Under the pieces are notes generated by a model that was not told where the DNA came from, made no database searches, and saw only the letters and a program-made list of their open reading frames with translations. A program made the translations under genes and the position numbers. A DNA stretch of 18,185 nt from Candidatus Kapaibacterium sp. GTDB taxonomy: Bacteria > Bacteroidota > Ignavibacteria > Kapaibacteriales > UBA2268. This document shows, piece after piece, positions 6,192 through 14,459 of the stretch (within the stretch, counting starts at the first letter, position 1; each line of letters opens with the position of its first letter). The DNA is taken from assembly GCA_027858275.1 (NCBI GenBank), contig JAQIDA010000137.1, forward strand, positions 1 through 18,185. The letters run 5' to 3'.

Positions 6192-6977
6192 TCAGCTCAA
6201 ACGGAATGTGAATGTGATAACGCCTTTCATTATGATGTCGTCTTTCAGGGGATTGAAACGCCATTTGCGTAATGCGCTTTGCGCGGCTTGTTCTAATTGT
6301 GGATCACCCTTTGTCAAAGGGATCATATCTATTACTCTGCCGTCACTCGACACAGTGAATCTTATTTTAATTTGGGCTCCTCTGTTCAGGTCTTTCGGGT
6401 ATCTCGGAAGAACTTTTCTCATGACAGTTCTGTTGCCGCCGCCGCCCCATTCGATCTCACCGAATCCTTTGCCCTTGCCTTTGCCGAATCCTTTGTCACC
6501 CAGACCTCTGCCGTCGACACTGCCGTCCAGTGAACCGACATTATTGCGGTCGCTGCCGCCTCTGTCTGCAATATTTCTACCGTCAGTAGACAGCTCGTCA
6601 ACCGGATTAAAATCGGAAGCGTTTTCTACATCTGTATTTTCTGAAGCGTTTCTGTCATGTCTTGTAGCTCCGGCACTTTCGGCATCGTGAAAATCCGATT
6701 GAGGATTCTCTCCTGAATTTCTTCTGCCTTCAGCGGTCAAGTTGCCTTTGCTCATCCCTGTTCCGTCTCCGTCACCAAAGCGAATACTAATCATTGTATC
6801 CATAGGAATAGTACTACGCCTGTAGTCAGGTATATCAATTCGTAAATCACTAACCGACATTGCAAACATCCAAACAAGCAAAATCACCGTAGCCACTACG
6901 AATCCCTTTGCCGTGTTTGGGTCCCACGGTATTTGCAACTGAAGAGGTTGCGGGTCATCTCTCATAGGAACATACAT
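6192..6977 (-). CDS. TonB-like energy-transducer protein with glycine-rich linker
   Basis: TonB-family proteins are anchored in the inner membrane and reach across the periplasm to contact outer-membrane proteins. From ATG 6975-6977 the product has 261 residues: a cytoplasmic start, one membrane helix at about 25-42 (GFVVATVILLVWMFAMSV), a long polar linker, and a TonB C-terminal domain at about 185-261 with RKVLPRYPKDLNRGAQIKI, SSDGRVIDMIP and ALRKWRFNPL, ending TFRLS. The linker is not proline-rich as in classical TonB. It is rich in D, N, S and G and ends in a Gly-Lys run (GFGKGKGKGFG) and EIEWGGGGNR. No exbB or exbD is next to it. The frame extends to a TTG at 7001, but two ATGs (6977, 6965) are better starts. 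It sits 49 bases after the SPOR gene. The fold call is firm; partner and energy source are unknown. Confidence 0.85.
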   Translation of the reverse strand: MYVPMRDDPQPLQLQIPWDPNTAKGFVVATVILLVWMFAMSVSDLRIDIPDYRRSTIPMDTMISIRFGDGDGTGMSKGNLTAEGRRNSGENPQSDFHDAESAGATRHDRNASENTDVENASDFNPVDELSTDGRNIADRGGSDRNNVGSLDGSVDGRGLGDKGFGKGKGKGFGEIEWGGGGNRTVMRKVLPRYPKDLNRGAQIKIRFTVSSDGRVIDMIPLTKGDPQLEQAAQSALRKWRFNPLKDDIIMKGVITFTFRLS

Positions 6978-7026
6978 AAGAAGCTTAGCCCCAAATATCA
7001 AAAAATATTATCTGACTCGGTCTATC

Positions 7027-7863
7027 TTATCTGACTCGATCAATCCAAGTTTGATCAAATCCCTGTTTAATTGCTGCCTTTTTGGCTTCGGCTTGTGTAG
7101 AGAAAGCGCCGAAACGCACTCTGTACATCATAGTGTTTCTAATTTTTTTAGTTGTGATAAAGGCCTTATCCACGTTCTTCTTTATCAAACGAGCCAACCA
7201 TACTTCCGCGTCGTCTTTAGACGGAGAGGAATAGACCTGCACCGTGTATAATCTTCCTGTTTTTGCTTCTGCAGGAGGTGCTGCCTTTATGTCTGTCTTA
7301 GCATTTGCCTTAGCCGGTGCTGATCTTTTTGACGCAGTTTTAGTCAGCTTATGAACACGAGTTGTATTCTGTTGGTCTATAATCACATCATCCGACTTCG
7401 GCACTTCAATCAAAAACTGATCTTCAATGATTATCGGCTCAACATCATCAATAACTTCTGTTTCATGAACAGGCTCTGAATATACGCCTTGATCAACTTC
7501 AACAATTTCCTCAGTTTCGAATATATTTTGAGAGGATTTGTCCACGCTTGTCTCAGTCTTCTCTTCTCTGCTGTTCCTGTAAATATCCGCGGCAAGTGCT
7601 AAGATCAAAATAATTATTGCGGAAACAACTAATGTTTTCAGAAGAGATCTTTTTTTATTTGTAATTACCGCCTGTGCGGCAGAAGGCACAGCTTTTTCCG
7701 ATTCAGAAACAGGAGATTCTTCCTCATATTCTGAATAATCCGGCATAGTGCCCGGATAAGCATCCTGATTCTCGCTGAAGAAAGTGTCATCACCGGGAGT
7801 TTCGGAGTTGAAACCTCCGATCTTTTCTTCCGGCCGCAAGTCGTTATCATCAATAGCAGCCAT
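7027..7863 (-). CDS. Bitopic inner-membrane protein with C-terminal SPOR domain
   Basis: SPOR domains bind septal or glycan-denuded peptidoglycan in the periplasm. The 278-residue product has an acidic cytoplasmic N-terminus of about 70 residues, a basic stop (NKKR) followed by one membrane helix at about 75-93 (KTLVVSAIIILILALAADI), an acidic periplasmic stalk, a Lys/Ala/Pro-rich linker at 172-200 and a SPOR domain at about 204-278. The domain shows its two repeats, YTVQVYSSPSKDDAEVWLARL and YRVRFGAFSTQAEAKKAA. This is the FtsN/DamX layout, but general sequence identity cannot be judged. It lies 47 bases downstream of the outer-membrane protein gene and upstream of the TonB-like gene, suggesting a link between peptidoglycan and the cluster's outer-membrane parts. 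Start ATG 7861-7863. Confidence 0.88.
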   Translation of the reverse strand: MAAIDDNDLRPEEKIGGFNSETPGDDTFFSENQDAYPGTMPDYSEYEEESPVSESEKAVPSAAQAVITNKKRSLLKTLVVSAIIILILALAADIYRNSREEKTETSVDKSSQNIFETEEIVEVDQGVYSEPVHETEVIDDVEPIIIEDQFLIEVPKSDDVIIDQQNTTRVHKLTKTASKRSAPAKANAKTDIKAAPPAEAKTGRLYTVQVYSSPSKDDAEVWLARLIKKNVDKAFITTKKIRNTMMYRVRFGAFSTQAEAKKAAIKQGFDQTWIDRVR

Positions 7864-7910
7864 AATAGTGTCTTATATATTATTCAAAAAATCTTATAAT
7901 TGCCCAATCT

Positions 7911-9524
7911 TTAGAACTGCCACAAAACTCCGAGCGACAGAAACAGTCCCTTTTCTTTATAGCCGTTCCACATGAATATACCTGAATTAGTCAAATTATC
8001 AAAATCAATATATACTTTTATATCATTTATTATTTGATAGTTTGCCGAAACACTCAGATTTACGAAGCCGTCAATGCTTGTGCTGTTGTCCAAATCAGCA
8101 AATCTCTCTCCGATATAAATCAGTCCAATTTGCGTGCCAAATTCTTCAGTCCACTGACGTTTATAATCTGCGGCAGCTGTCAAAGCCGGCATATTGGGTG
8201 CTTGTTTATCGTTATCCGACATGTTTGAATAGGTATATGTCAAATTTCCGAACAGCTTATCTTTATCACTTATGCTCGCAAAAGCTTCTGTGATAACTTC
8301 TATTTTGTTCATCTGAACGTAATCAATCACAAAAGTTCCGTCGGGATTAGTTGCCTTCGGCAAGAAAACGGGAGTTCTCTCAGTTGCCGTAAATCTTGTG
8401 CCGAAGGACATTCTGTATCGAACATTAGGATGATAGAGCAGATTAGCTTTAATCGCCGGCATATTATACTCAAAATCAACAAGCGAATTATTATTCACGT
8501 AAGGATTCATTTCCGCAGCTTGGCGGAATGAATTTTTGTTCAATCCGGTTAATGCTCCGCCGCTGATTGTGAACAGCTCACTGAGCCTATAGTCAGCGTC
8601 GACTGACAGCAACAAGCCGCCTCGCTCCGTCCCGTCGGAATTGCCCGCGCCCTGAATACCTGCATTAATATTAAAAGTAAATTTTCCGTATAAAAACCTC
8701 GAAAAGGCATTTGCCTGCAAAAAGTGCGCGCTATTGCCGCGAACATTATGAAAATCGACTGCAACATTGCCGCCGAGTTCATATTTATCACTAACCTTTT
8801 TTATCTTCAGGTATCCCGAGAGATTATTATCATTCGCATTTGCACTGTTCTGAGACATTTTAAAAAATCCGAGATCAGCACCGGTACAAAAAGCAAACCC
8901 TGAATAATTCCCCTCTGTGCTAACCGCAAGGTCGAAATTAATAAGTGATCTTTCAGGAGCATCGCTGACAGAATATAATTTATAATCTCGATTACGGAAA
9001 TTAACTGTCGTTCTCGTGCGACTTCCGCCCATTATCCAATATTTTTCATCAGCAAGATAATCTGATGACAGCAAAATGCCGTAATCAACAGCATTCGAAT
9101 TGTCGACAAACTCGCCCGTGTTTTTTATAAAAGCTCTGCCGTAAGCATCAAAATGCCCGAAATCTCTGCGATACTCACCTTGAGCAGTGATAATCGAATA
9201 TAATCCCACGCTTCCCTTGATAAATCCTGTTCTGCGTTTTTCCTGCATTATTTTATCCGGTAATGCTTCGGGAGGCAACAATATCGGCTGTTGTTTCTGC
9301 AAAGAATTCAGCGAATCAAGTTGGGCAGCACTCATAGGCCCGATCTTTTCGGGCGCGCGCTTTGTTCCGGATTTAATACTTAATTTGGCCTTGCCGTCGA
9401 TTATATAATTAGGCAATTCCAAGGGCTGAGATTTATTATCCGCCGACTCCTGAGCATAGGCTGTCCCATAGGCGAACAAGCATATAAACAGAGCGGTCGA
9501 TATTTTTATAATATTCATTTTCAT
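7911..9524 (-). CDS. Outer-membrane beta-barrel protein, resembling a plug-less TonB-dependent receptor
   Basis: The 537-residue product starts with a signal peptide (MKMNIIKISTALFICLFAYGTAYA, in part) with likely cleavage before QESADN. A mature N-terminal stretch follows with LELPNYIIDGKAKLSI and a proline-rich piece (QPILLPPEALP), then from about residue 85 alternating beta-strands with aromatic girdles to the end. The last residues, GLFLSLGVLWQF, end in phenylalanine like the C-terminal signal used by the BAM machinery. DFDNLTNSGIFMWNGYKEKG before it resembles the final strands of TonB-dependent receptors. At this length there is no room for a normal plug domain. I chose ATG 9522-9524 over an in-frame TTG at 9545 because the signal peptide starts there; ATG 9516-9518 is also possible. 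The TonB-like and SPOR genes follow directly. The cargo is unknown. Confidence 0.8.
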   Translation of the reverse strand: MKMNIIKISTALFICLFAYGTAYAQESADNKSQPLELPNYIIDGKAKLSIKSGTKRAPEKIGPMSAAQLDSLNSLQKQQPILLPPEALPDKIMQEKRRTGFIKGSVGLYSIITAQGEYRRDFGHFDAYGRAFIKNTGEFVDNSNAVDYGILLSSDYLADEKYWIMGGSRTRTTVNFRNRDYKLYSVSDAPERSLINFDLAVSTEGNYSGFAFCTGADLGFFKMSQNSANANDNNLSGYLKIKKVSDKYELGGNVAVDFHNVRGNSAHFLQANAFSRFLYGKFTFNINAGIQGAGNSDGTERGGLLLSVDADYRLSELFTISGGALTGLNKNSFRQAAEMNPYVNNNSLVDFEYNMPAIKANLLYHPNVRYRMSFGTRFTATERTPVFLPKATNPDGTFVIDYVQMNKIEVITEAFASISDKDKLFGNLTYTYSNMSDNDKQAPNMPALTAAADYKRQWTEEFGTQIGLIYIGERFADLDNSTSIDGFVNLSVSANYQIINDIKVYIDFDNLTNSGIFMWNGYKEKGLFLSLGVLWQF

Positions 9525-9621
9525 ATTGTTAAAAACTAATTTCAAATTATCAGTTAGTATTCAAGTATTTTTTATTTGTTCTTATCACAACTTCTTGAGT
9601 TTTTCAATTATAACATCAAAC

Positions 9622-12600
9622 TCAATTTATGAGTTTTTTCAATCTGTTTATTCTATGATGAGCTGTTTTCGCGAATTCATCATCCATACGGATAGATTTA
9701 AGCACGAGGTATATTTCACGAGCGGCTTCATAGTCCTCTGCTTTTTCATAGCACTCTCCGAGGCTGAGCAATGACAGTGAGTACCAATCTTCATAACCGT
9801 CATATTTATCGCGAACAGTCTCGAAAGCTTTTGTCGCGTCTTTATAGTTCTTTTCGCGCATATTCAATTCGCCGATATGATAGCTGCATTCTGCCGCCAT
9901 TTCAGGATTATATTCCTTCTCTGCCAAATCAGCAAATATCGTTTTGGCTGAATCATACATCGACTTCGATCTGAAATACATTCCCATACGGAACAATGCC
10001 TGATCGGCGTATTCCTTGCCTCTGTATTTCTCGGAAACCACTCTGTACAGATCAATCGCCCCGATTGTATCTCCAATTTCCTGTTTGATAACGGCGCGCT
10101 CAAAGCCGGCCTGCGAGGCGGCATCATGCGATGGATAATCTTTTTCAATTTCGATCATTAACGAATCGGCGAAACGTACGTCACCCTGCTCTTTTTTCAT
10201 CAAACTGAGTTCTAATATTCCGAGCGGCGTGTTATCACTGTTCGGATACGTTTTTTTCAATTTCAAAAAGGCTTTTTCCGCGGCATCCAATTCATTCAAT
10301 TTTATATAGCTTCGACCCATCATCAACAATGCTTCCGAACTGCGTTCGCTGTTCGGATACTTACTGATAAAAGTTTGATATTCTTTAACAGCATCGGGAT
10401 ATTGACGTCCGTTATAGAACAATTCCGCTTTTTTGTATTTAAATTCAGGCGCGAACGGTGAATTAGGATTTGATTCCACAAATGTATCAGCTATTTCAAT
10501 CGCCAGACTGTCCTGACCCAAAACACGGTAGCAATCCTGCATTCCTTTCACGGCTGCCGGTCCGTATCCGCTGCTCGGATAATCACTGACTACTACATTA
10601 TATGCAGTAATCGCTTCTTCGAATCGACCGAGATTATAATAAGCATCCGCAATTGTATATCTTGCCTGAGGCACCAAATCTGATTTGGAATAGGCCTGAA
10701 TCAAAAATTTGAAATCGTCAATCGCTTCAGTGTATTCTCGTTGTTCAAAACGAATCCATCCGTTTAAATAGAGAGCGTGAGCCGCCAGAGAAGAACGGGG
10801 ATACATACGCACAAAATTCAGCAAAGAAGAAACAGCTTCTTCATGACTGCCGAGTCTGTACAGAGAATGACACAATTGATATGCACAATATCTGCCTTCT
10901 TCAGTTTTCGGAGCTCTTCGAGCCGCTTTGCGATAGCTGTCGGCAGCGCTTCTGAAATTCTTCGTTTTATAATAACCGTCTGCCTGACGAGCAAGCACTT
11001 CGAGAGCAAACTTAGATTCGGGATATTCGCCGATCATTCGATCGAATATTTTTGATGATTTATTGAATTTCCTCAATCTGAAGTGAGACCAACCCTGACC
11101 GTACATAGCTTCTTCGCGGCGATCACTTTTCGGGTATCTTTTCAGAAGTGAAGCATAAGTATCAGCGGAATTATTCAACAAATTTGATCTATAATAAGCT
11201 TCCGCAAGCCAGAAGAGAGCTTCATCCGTTCGATAGTCTTCCTTTGTTTCGGCGATATATGCCAAGAACGCCGGAATCGCCTCGCCGTTTCGTTGACTCT
11301 GCACAAGCGAATAACCGCGTTTAAAACGAGCTTCGGACAAATAGAAATCTTTTTTAGGCATAAACATATATGAACTTCTGAGAGCCATTTTCTCGGCAGC
11401 TTTGTACTCTTTTACTGCTTTGCTCCACAATCTTAATTCCATATATGACGCGCCGAGCAATAAGTGAATACGTTCGGCGACGATTGCTTCATTGGCTTCG
11501 CGCACGGCTCTTTCGAGTATGCGTTTAGCGTCCTGATACTTTTCTGCTTCATAATAAAGCTGCCCGAGTTCGAGCAATACTTGACTTGTATAATGATAGT
11601 CCGGCTGAACTGACAGCGCGGATAATTCTTTTTCAGTCTGTTTGAGGTCGCCGCTTCTTTTCAGGGCGACTATGCGATATAATTTAGCCGCATCTTTTAC
11701 ACGAGTTCCGCCGCCAAAGTCATTATTAATAATTTCATTATAATATACCATCGCATCATGGTTTTTACCCTGATTGAGCAAAGCTCTGCCGGCACCGAGA
11801 CGAACATAATTTGATAATTCGGAATCATAGAATGTTTCCAAAAAGGCTTTGAACACCGCAAAAGCTTTTGGATAATTTCCGGCCAGTATATATGCTTCGC
11901 CGCGAAGATATTGCAATTGCTCTGCAGCGTTATCGGCAAACAACTGTTTTTCATACAGCTGTCCGATTGAATCTTCCGCAAAAATATGTTTGATCGTATT
12001 ATTAGTACTTTCCATCGCAACCAAAGCAGGTTTGGGCGAACGCAGAATTAACCGATTGTTGATTTCGCGTATTCTCGAGCCTACCAAAGAATTCGAGAAA
12101 GGATGTTTGCGAGCAACAGTGCTGTAATAATTTACAGACATCTCATAATTACGACTGATTTCAGCAATCATACCGAGAGCGAAAAGCGCGTCATCAGAGT
12201 AATTGCCTTGGGGATACTTAACAAAGCATTCCTCAAACAGAGGACGAGCTTCCTCGTATCTGCTCTGATGCACATAGGACAAGCCGCCCCAATAAAGGGC
12301 TTTGTGAACCAATGTATAATAAACGGAATCATTGCGGAGTCCTGCCTCTTCGACAGCAAGATTTTTCGCCTTGTCGAACAGTTTCACAGCTTCGGGATAC
12401 TTCTTTTGATCGAAAGCCATGTAGGCACGGAGCAAAGCCGCATGTGGAATCAGCGGTGAATTTTGACGGTTTAACATAAATTCCCGCAAACGACCGTCGG
12501 CGACATTATAATTCTCTGAAGCGAAATCAATATTCGCTCGGAGAATCGTGGCGTCGTCAGTACTCGGATTGTCGGGAAAGTTATTAGTGATATCGCGCAA

Positions 12601-12768
12601 ATCATCCTCGGCACATCGTACCGTTGCCTGCTTAAACGTCTCAAAGCTTTGTTCCACGCCTTTCGAGCCGTAATGATACAGAGGATTATCAATTTGCGAT
12701 TTTAAACCGCTGAAGCCGAAAATCAGCCCCGCAGTAAACAAAACAAGAGTCTTTTTTATTGAACGCAT
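9622..12768 (-). CDS. Large secreted tetratricopeptide-repeat protein
   Basis: The product has 1048 residues from ATG 12766-12768: a signal peptide (MRSIKKTLVLFTAGLIFGFS, then GLKSQ) and many TPR units covering nearly the whole chain. Typical units read YNLGRFEEAITAYNVVVSDYPSS, ARYTIADAYYNLGRF and GMYFRSKSMYDSAKTIFADLAEKEY, the YbgF/BamD-like type ending in YP-x-S. No lipobox cysteine is visible, so it is probably a soluble or loosely attached periplasmic scaffold. TPR solenoids hold protein complexes together. The open frame extends 19 codons upstream to a TTG at 12825, but the signal peptide fits only the ATG. It is the first gene of the envelope cluster, 97 bases before the beta-barrel gene, with a 396-base non-coding region upstream. 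Partner proteins are unknown. Related large TPR proteins are common in Bacteroidota and Chlorobiota. Confidence 0.88.
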   Translation of the reverse strand: MRSIKKTLVLFTAGLIFGFSGLKSQIDNPLYHYGSKGVEQSFETFKQATVRCAEDDLRDITNNFPDNPSTDDATILRANIDFASENYNVADGRLREFMLNRQNSPLIPHAALLRAYMAFDQKKYPEAVKLFDKAKNLAVEEAGLRNDSVYYTLVHKALYWGGLSYVHQSRYEEARPLFEECFVKYPQGNYSDDALFALGMIAEISRNYEMSVNYYSTVARKHPFSNSLVGSRIREINNRLILRSPKPALVAMESTNNTIKHIFAEDSIGQLYEKQLFADNAAEQLQYLRGEAYILAGNYPKAFAVFKAFLETFYDSELSNYVRLGAGRALLNQGKNHDAMVYYNEIINNDFGGGTRVKDAAKLYRIVALKRSGDLKQTEKELSALSVQPDYHYTSQVLLELGQLYYEAEKYQDAKRILERAVREANEAIVAERIHLLLGASYMELRLWSKAVKEYKAAEKMALRSSYMFMPKKDFYLSEARFKRGYSLVQSQRNGEAIPAFLAYIAETKEDYRTDEALFWLAEAYYRSNLLNNSADTYASLLKRYPKSDRREEAMYGQGWSHFRLRKFNKSSKIFDRMIGEYPESKFALEVLARQADGYYKTKNFRSAADSYRKAARRAPKTEEGRYCAYQLCHSLYRLGSHEEAVSSLLNFVRMYPRSSLAAHALYLNGWIRFEQREYTEAIDDFKFLIQAYSKSDLVPQARYTIADAYYNLGRFEEAITAYNVVVSDYPSSGYGPAAVKGMQDCYRVLGQDSLAIEIADTFVESNPNSPFAPEFKYKKAELFYNGRQYPDAVKEYQTFISKYPNSERSSEALLMMGRSYIKLNELDAAEKAFLKLKKTYPNSDNTPLGILELSLMKKEQGDVRFADSLMIEIEKDYPSHDAASQAGFERAVIKQEIGDTIGAIDLYRVVSEKYRGKEYADQALFRMGMYFRSKSMYDSAKTIFADLAEKEYNPEMAAECSYHIGELNMREKNYKDATKAFETVRDKYDGYEDWYSLSLLSLGECYEKAEDYEAAREIYLVLKSIRMDDEFAKTAHHRINRLKKLIN

Positions 12769-12796
12769 AGACGTTGGGTTATCGTTTTTGTCTCGA

Positions 12797-12812
12797 TTCG
12801 AATTAATTCGAA
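12797..12812. promoter_or_regulatory. 16-base palindrome upstream of the TPR gene, possible operator
   Basis: TTCGAATTAATTCGAA is perfectly symmetrical and lies 28 bases upstream of the TPR-gene ATG, between it and the possible -7 element at 12849-12856. A dimeric regulator could bind here, but AT-rich palindromes of this size can arise by chance. Confidence 0.35.
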
Positions 12813-12848
12813 GCCCCTCGAGCAAAACCGATCTTAAATATTTATTGT

Positions 12849-12856
12849 CAAAACTA
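12849..12856 (-). promoter_or_regulatory. Candidate -7 promoter element of the TPR gene (TAGTTTTG)
   Basis: It matches the Bacteroidota -7 pattern TAnnTTTG on the minus strand, about 80 bases before the TPR ATG. No clear TTTG lies at the expected -33 distance (only TTTCG), so support is partial. Confidence 0.35.
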
Positions 12857-13068
12857 CTTATGCCGCATTTTAAATTTACGAAAAAAACATTCTATAAACT
12901 AAGTATTTTTTAAGGGAATTCTATATCATAGTGATATACTCTCAAACTCAGACCCGCTCAAATAGTGTCATTTATCTGACATGTATCGAATTATTTGCAC
13001 AGAGGAGTTACACAGTTTTTGTGCGGAGGGGCGAAGAAAGGGCTTACCGTGTTGAAGAAGATGAAGCC

Positions 13069-13096
13069 CACCGAAGAAGGTGGACGCCATCGAAGA
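13069..13096 (+). repeat. 28-base AAGAA-loop hairpin repeat, copy 1
   Basis: The copy begins CACCGAAGAAGGTGGAC and ends CATCGAAGA. With the preceding base it folds as CCACC-GAAGAA-GGTGG. It matches copy 2 (inverted, 13114-13141) at 22 of 28 bases and copy 3 (17972-17999) at 23 of 28, without gaps. Confidence 0.7.
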
Positions 13097-13113
13097 GAAA
13101 ACAGAATCTTGTT

Positions 13114-13141
13114 TCTTTGATGAGGTCCACTTTCTTTAGTG
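13114..13141 (-). repeat. 28-base AAGAA-loop hairpin repeat, copy 2 (inverted)
   Basis: Read on the minus strand it begins CACTAAAGAAAGTGGAC and ends CATCAAAGA. The local stem is CACT/AGTG around AAAGAA. It faces copy 1 across 17 bases, so the two can form one long imperfect hairpin just past the phosphatase gene's stop. That hairpin may serve as its transcript end. Confidence 0.7.
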
Positions 13142-13164
13142 TCGGACATCTTTGGTACGAGCCT

Positions 13165-14421
13165 CTATTCAGAATACTCGCGTTTAACGATCACAACGGT
13201 CTTATCATCGCTTCTGTCTTCTTTGCCGGTGAATTTGTTTACGTCTTCTATAATGCCCTTTGAGATTTCTTCAGCTGACTTTTCGTGCATTTCTAAAATG
13301 ACATTTTTAATACGCTGCTCTCCGTAGAATTCACCCTTTTTGTTTCGGCTCTCAGTAATTCCGTCCGTATACAGCACAAGGACATCACCTTGGTGCATTC
13401 GGAAATTTTCTACGCCGAAAGTCTGTTGCTTCATTAATCCCAGCAGCCCGCCTGTTGGTTCCAGCATCTTGAAGTTCCCTTCTGTAGGACGGTAATGGAA
13501 TGCAGGACAATGCCCCGCATTTGCATAGAGAACCAGTCTGTTGGACGACATTGACAGTTGGCAATAAAACAGAGTGACAAAGCGCTCATATGGGAATCTG
13601 TCAAAAATCAATGAGTTTAATTTAGAAATAAACTGTGATATCTTCGGAGAAAAATTCATTCCCATTCGAATCGCGCCTGATACAAACAGAGCCTGAATAG
13701 CTGCCGGCAGACCACTGCTCGCGGCATCGCTGATGAGAACTGCGAGTGTCTCTTCTTGCTCGTCAGTATTGAGAATGTAATCGAAATAGTCACCACCCAC
13801 AAAACTCGATGGTATACAAATTCCGTAAATGGAATAATCGTGGAATTTATACGAGCTTTCGGGCAGAAGATTCTTCTGAATTTCAGCCGCTTTGCTAAAA
13901 TCTTTTTGAATTTGTTGCTGTCGGGAATTATTTGCAATGCTGCGAATGGTTACCGTTGCGACACCACTAATAATATTCAATGTTTCATAGAATAAGGGCA
14001 GTATTTCCGGAGCATTGAAGCCAATCAAATATTTAAAATATTCACCGCCCGGAAGTTCCTCAATGTCACCAACACCTGTAACTGAATACAGCTCTATACC
14101 TTTTTCTTTGAGGAATGAATTAGTCTCGTATTTTAGAATTGTGCGCTTGGAATTCAATTCAGACAAAAAAGGATAATCCGTAATAGGTAAGGAATAATCT
14201 GCCGGCAGATCAGACCCGTCGCCGAATTGATAATTCAATTCGTATGATTCTTCCTCAGAATTCAACACCCATACACGCCCGCTGTTAATTTCAAAATCAA
14301 CGTGAGATACGATGTCTTTGACAAGTGTTTGAAGAAATGAAATATCAGAATCATATTCTTTGTTCGAAATTTCTTCAAGCAGTTTGTATGTGTCTCTTTG
14401 AGATAAATAATTGGAATACAT
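13165..14421 (-). CDS. SpoIIE/RsbU-type PP2C serine phosphatase with N-terminal GAF-like sensor
   Basis: Such phosphatases remove phosphate from anti-anti-sigma factors in partner-switching control, or from other serine targets. The 418-residue product has an N-terminal half (about 1-165) with a GAF-like alpha/beta pattern, a helical linker with KAAEIQKNLLPES at 177-189 (the typical RsbU entry motif), and a PP2C domain at about 190-414. The metal-binding aspartates are present: Asp211 in VGGDYFD, Asp232 in SDAASSGLPAA, Asp353 in LYTDGITESRN and Asp405/406 in SDDKT. NAGHCPAFHYR is at 301-311. The motif normally reading DVSGKG is DAASSG here. There are no membrane segments, so it should be cytosolic. 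It starts 38 bases after dapA, probably on the same transcript, and no anti-sigma kinase or STAS partner is in the window. ATG 14419-14421. Confidence 0.9.
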   Translation of the reverse strand: MYSNYLSQRDTYKLLEEISNKEYDSDISFLQTLVKDIVSHVDFEINSGRVWVLNSEEESYELNYQFGDGSDLPADYSLPITDYPFLSELNSKRTILKYETNSFLKEKGIELYSVTGVGDIEELPGGEYFKYLIGFNAPEILPLFYETLNIISGVATVTIRSIANNSRQQQIQKDFSKAAEIQKNLLPESSYKFHDYSIYGICIPSSFVGGDYFDYILNTDEQEETLAVLISDAASSGLPAAIQALFVSGAIRMGMNFSPKISQFISKLNSLIFDRFPYERFVTLFYCQLSMSSNRLVLYANAGHCPAFHYRPTEGNFKMLEPTGGLLGLMKQQTFGVENFRMHQGDVLVLYTDGITESRNKKGEFYGEQRIKNVILEMHEKSAEEISKGIIEDVNKFTGKEDRSDDKTVVIVKREYSE

Positions 14422-14459
14422 GTTGTTTACATACCAAGAATTTGTTTAAAATACGATAA

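Larger units (their letters stand above)
12769..13164. other. Repeat-bearing non-coding region between the phosphatase and TPR genes
   Basis: No convincing gene lies here. The left half, upstream of the TPR gene, holds a 16-base perfect palindrome TTCGAATTAATTCGAA (12797-12812), a possible -7 element TAGTTTTG on the minus strand (12849-12856) and a palindrome TATATCA-TAG-TGATATA (12922-12938). The right half (about 13025-13150) is a GC-richer structured block with two inverted copies of a 28-base repeat and a further hairpin, GGGCTT (13040-13045)/AAGCCC (13064-13069). A plus-strand ORF through the block looks spurious. Confidence 0.6.

Noticed and set aside
6208..6690. Plus-strand ORF of 160 codons opposite the TonB-like gene
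   Set aside because: It is a shadow of the low-complexity Gly/Asp/Asn-rich linker, giving a Pro/Leu/Ser-rich product. The minus-strand TonB domain is clearly the real gene.
12931..13263. Plus-strand ORF of 110 codons across the repeat block
   Set aside because: Its middle is the inverted repeat and its end is antisense to the conserved C-terminus of the phosphatase. Nothing protein-like is seen in its sequence.
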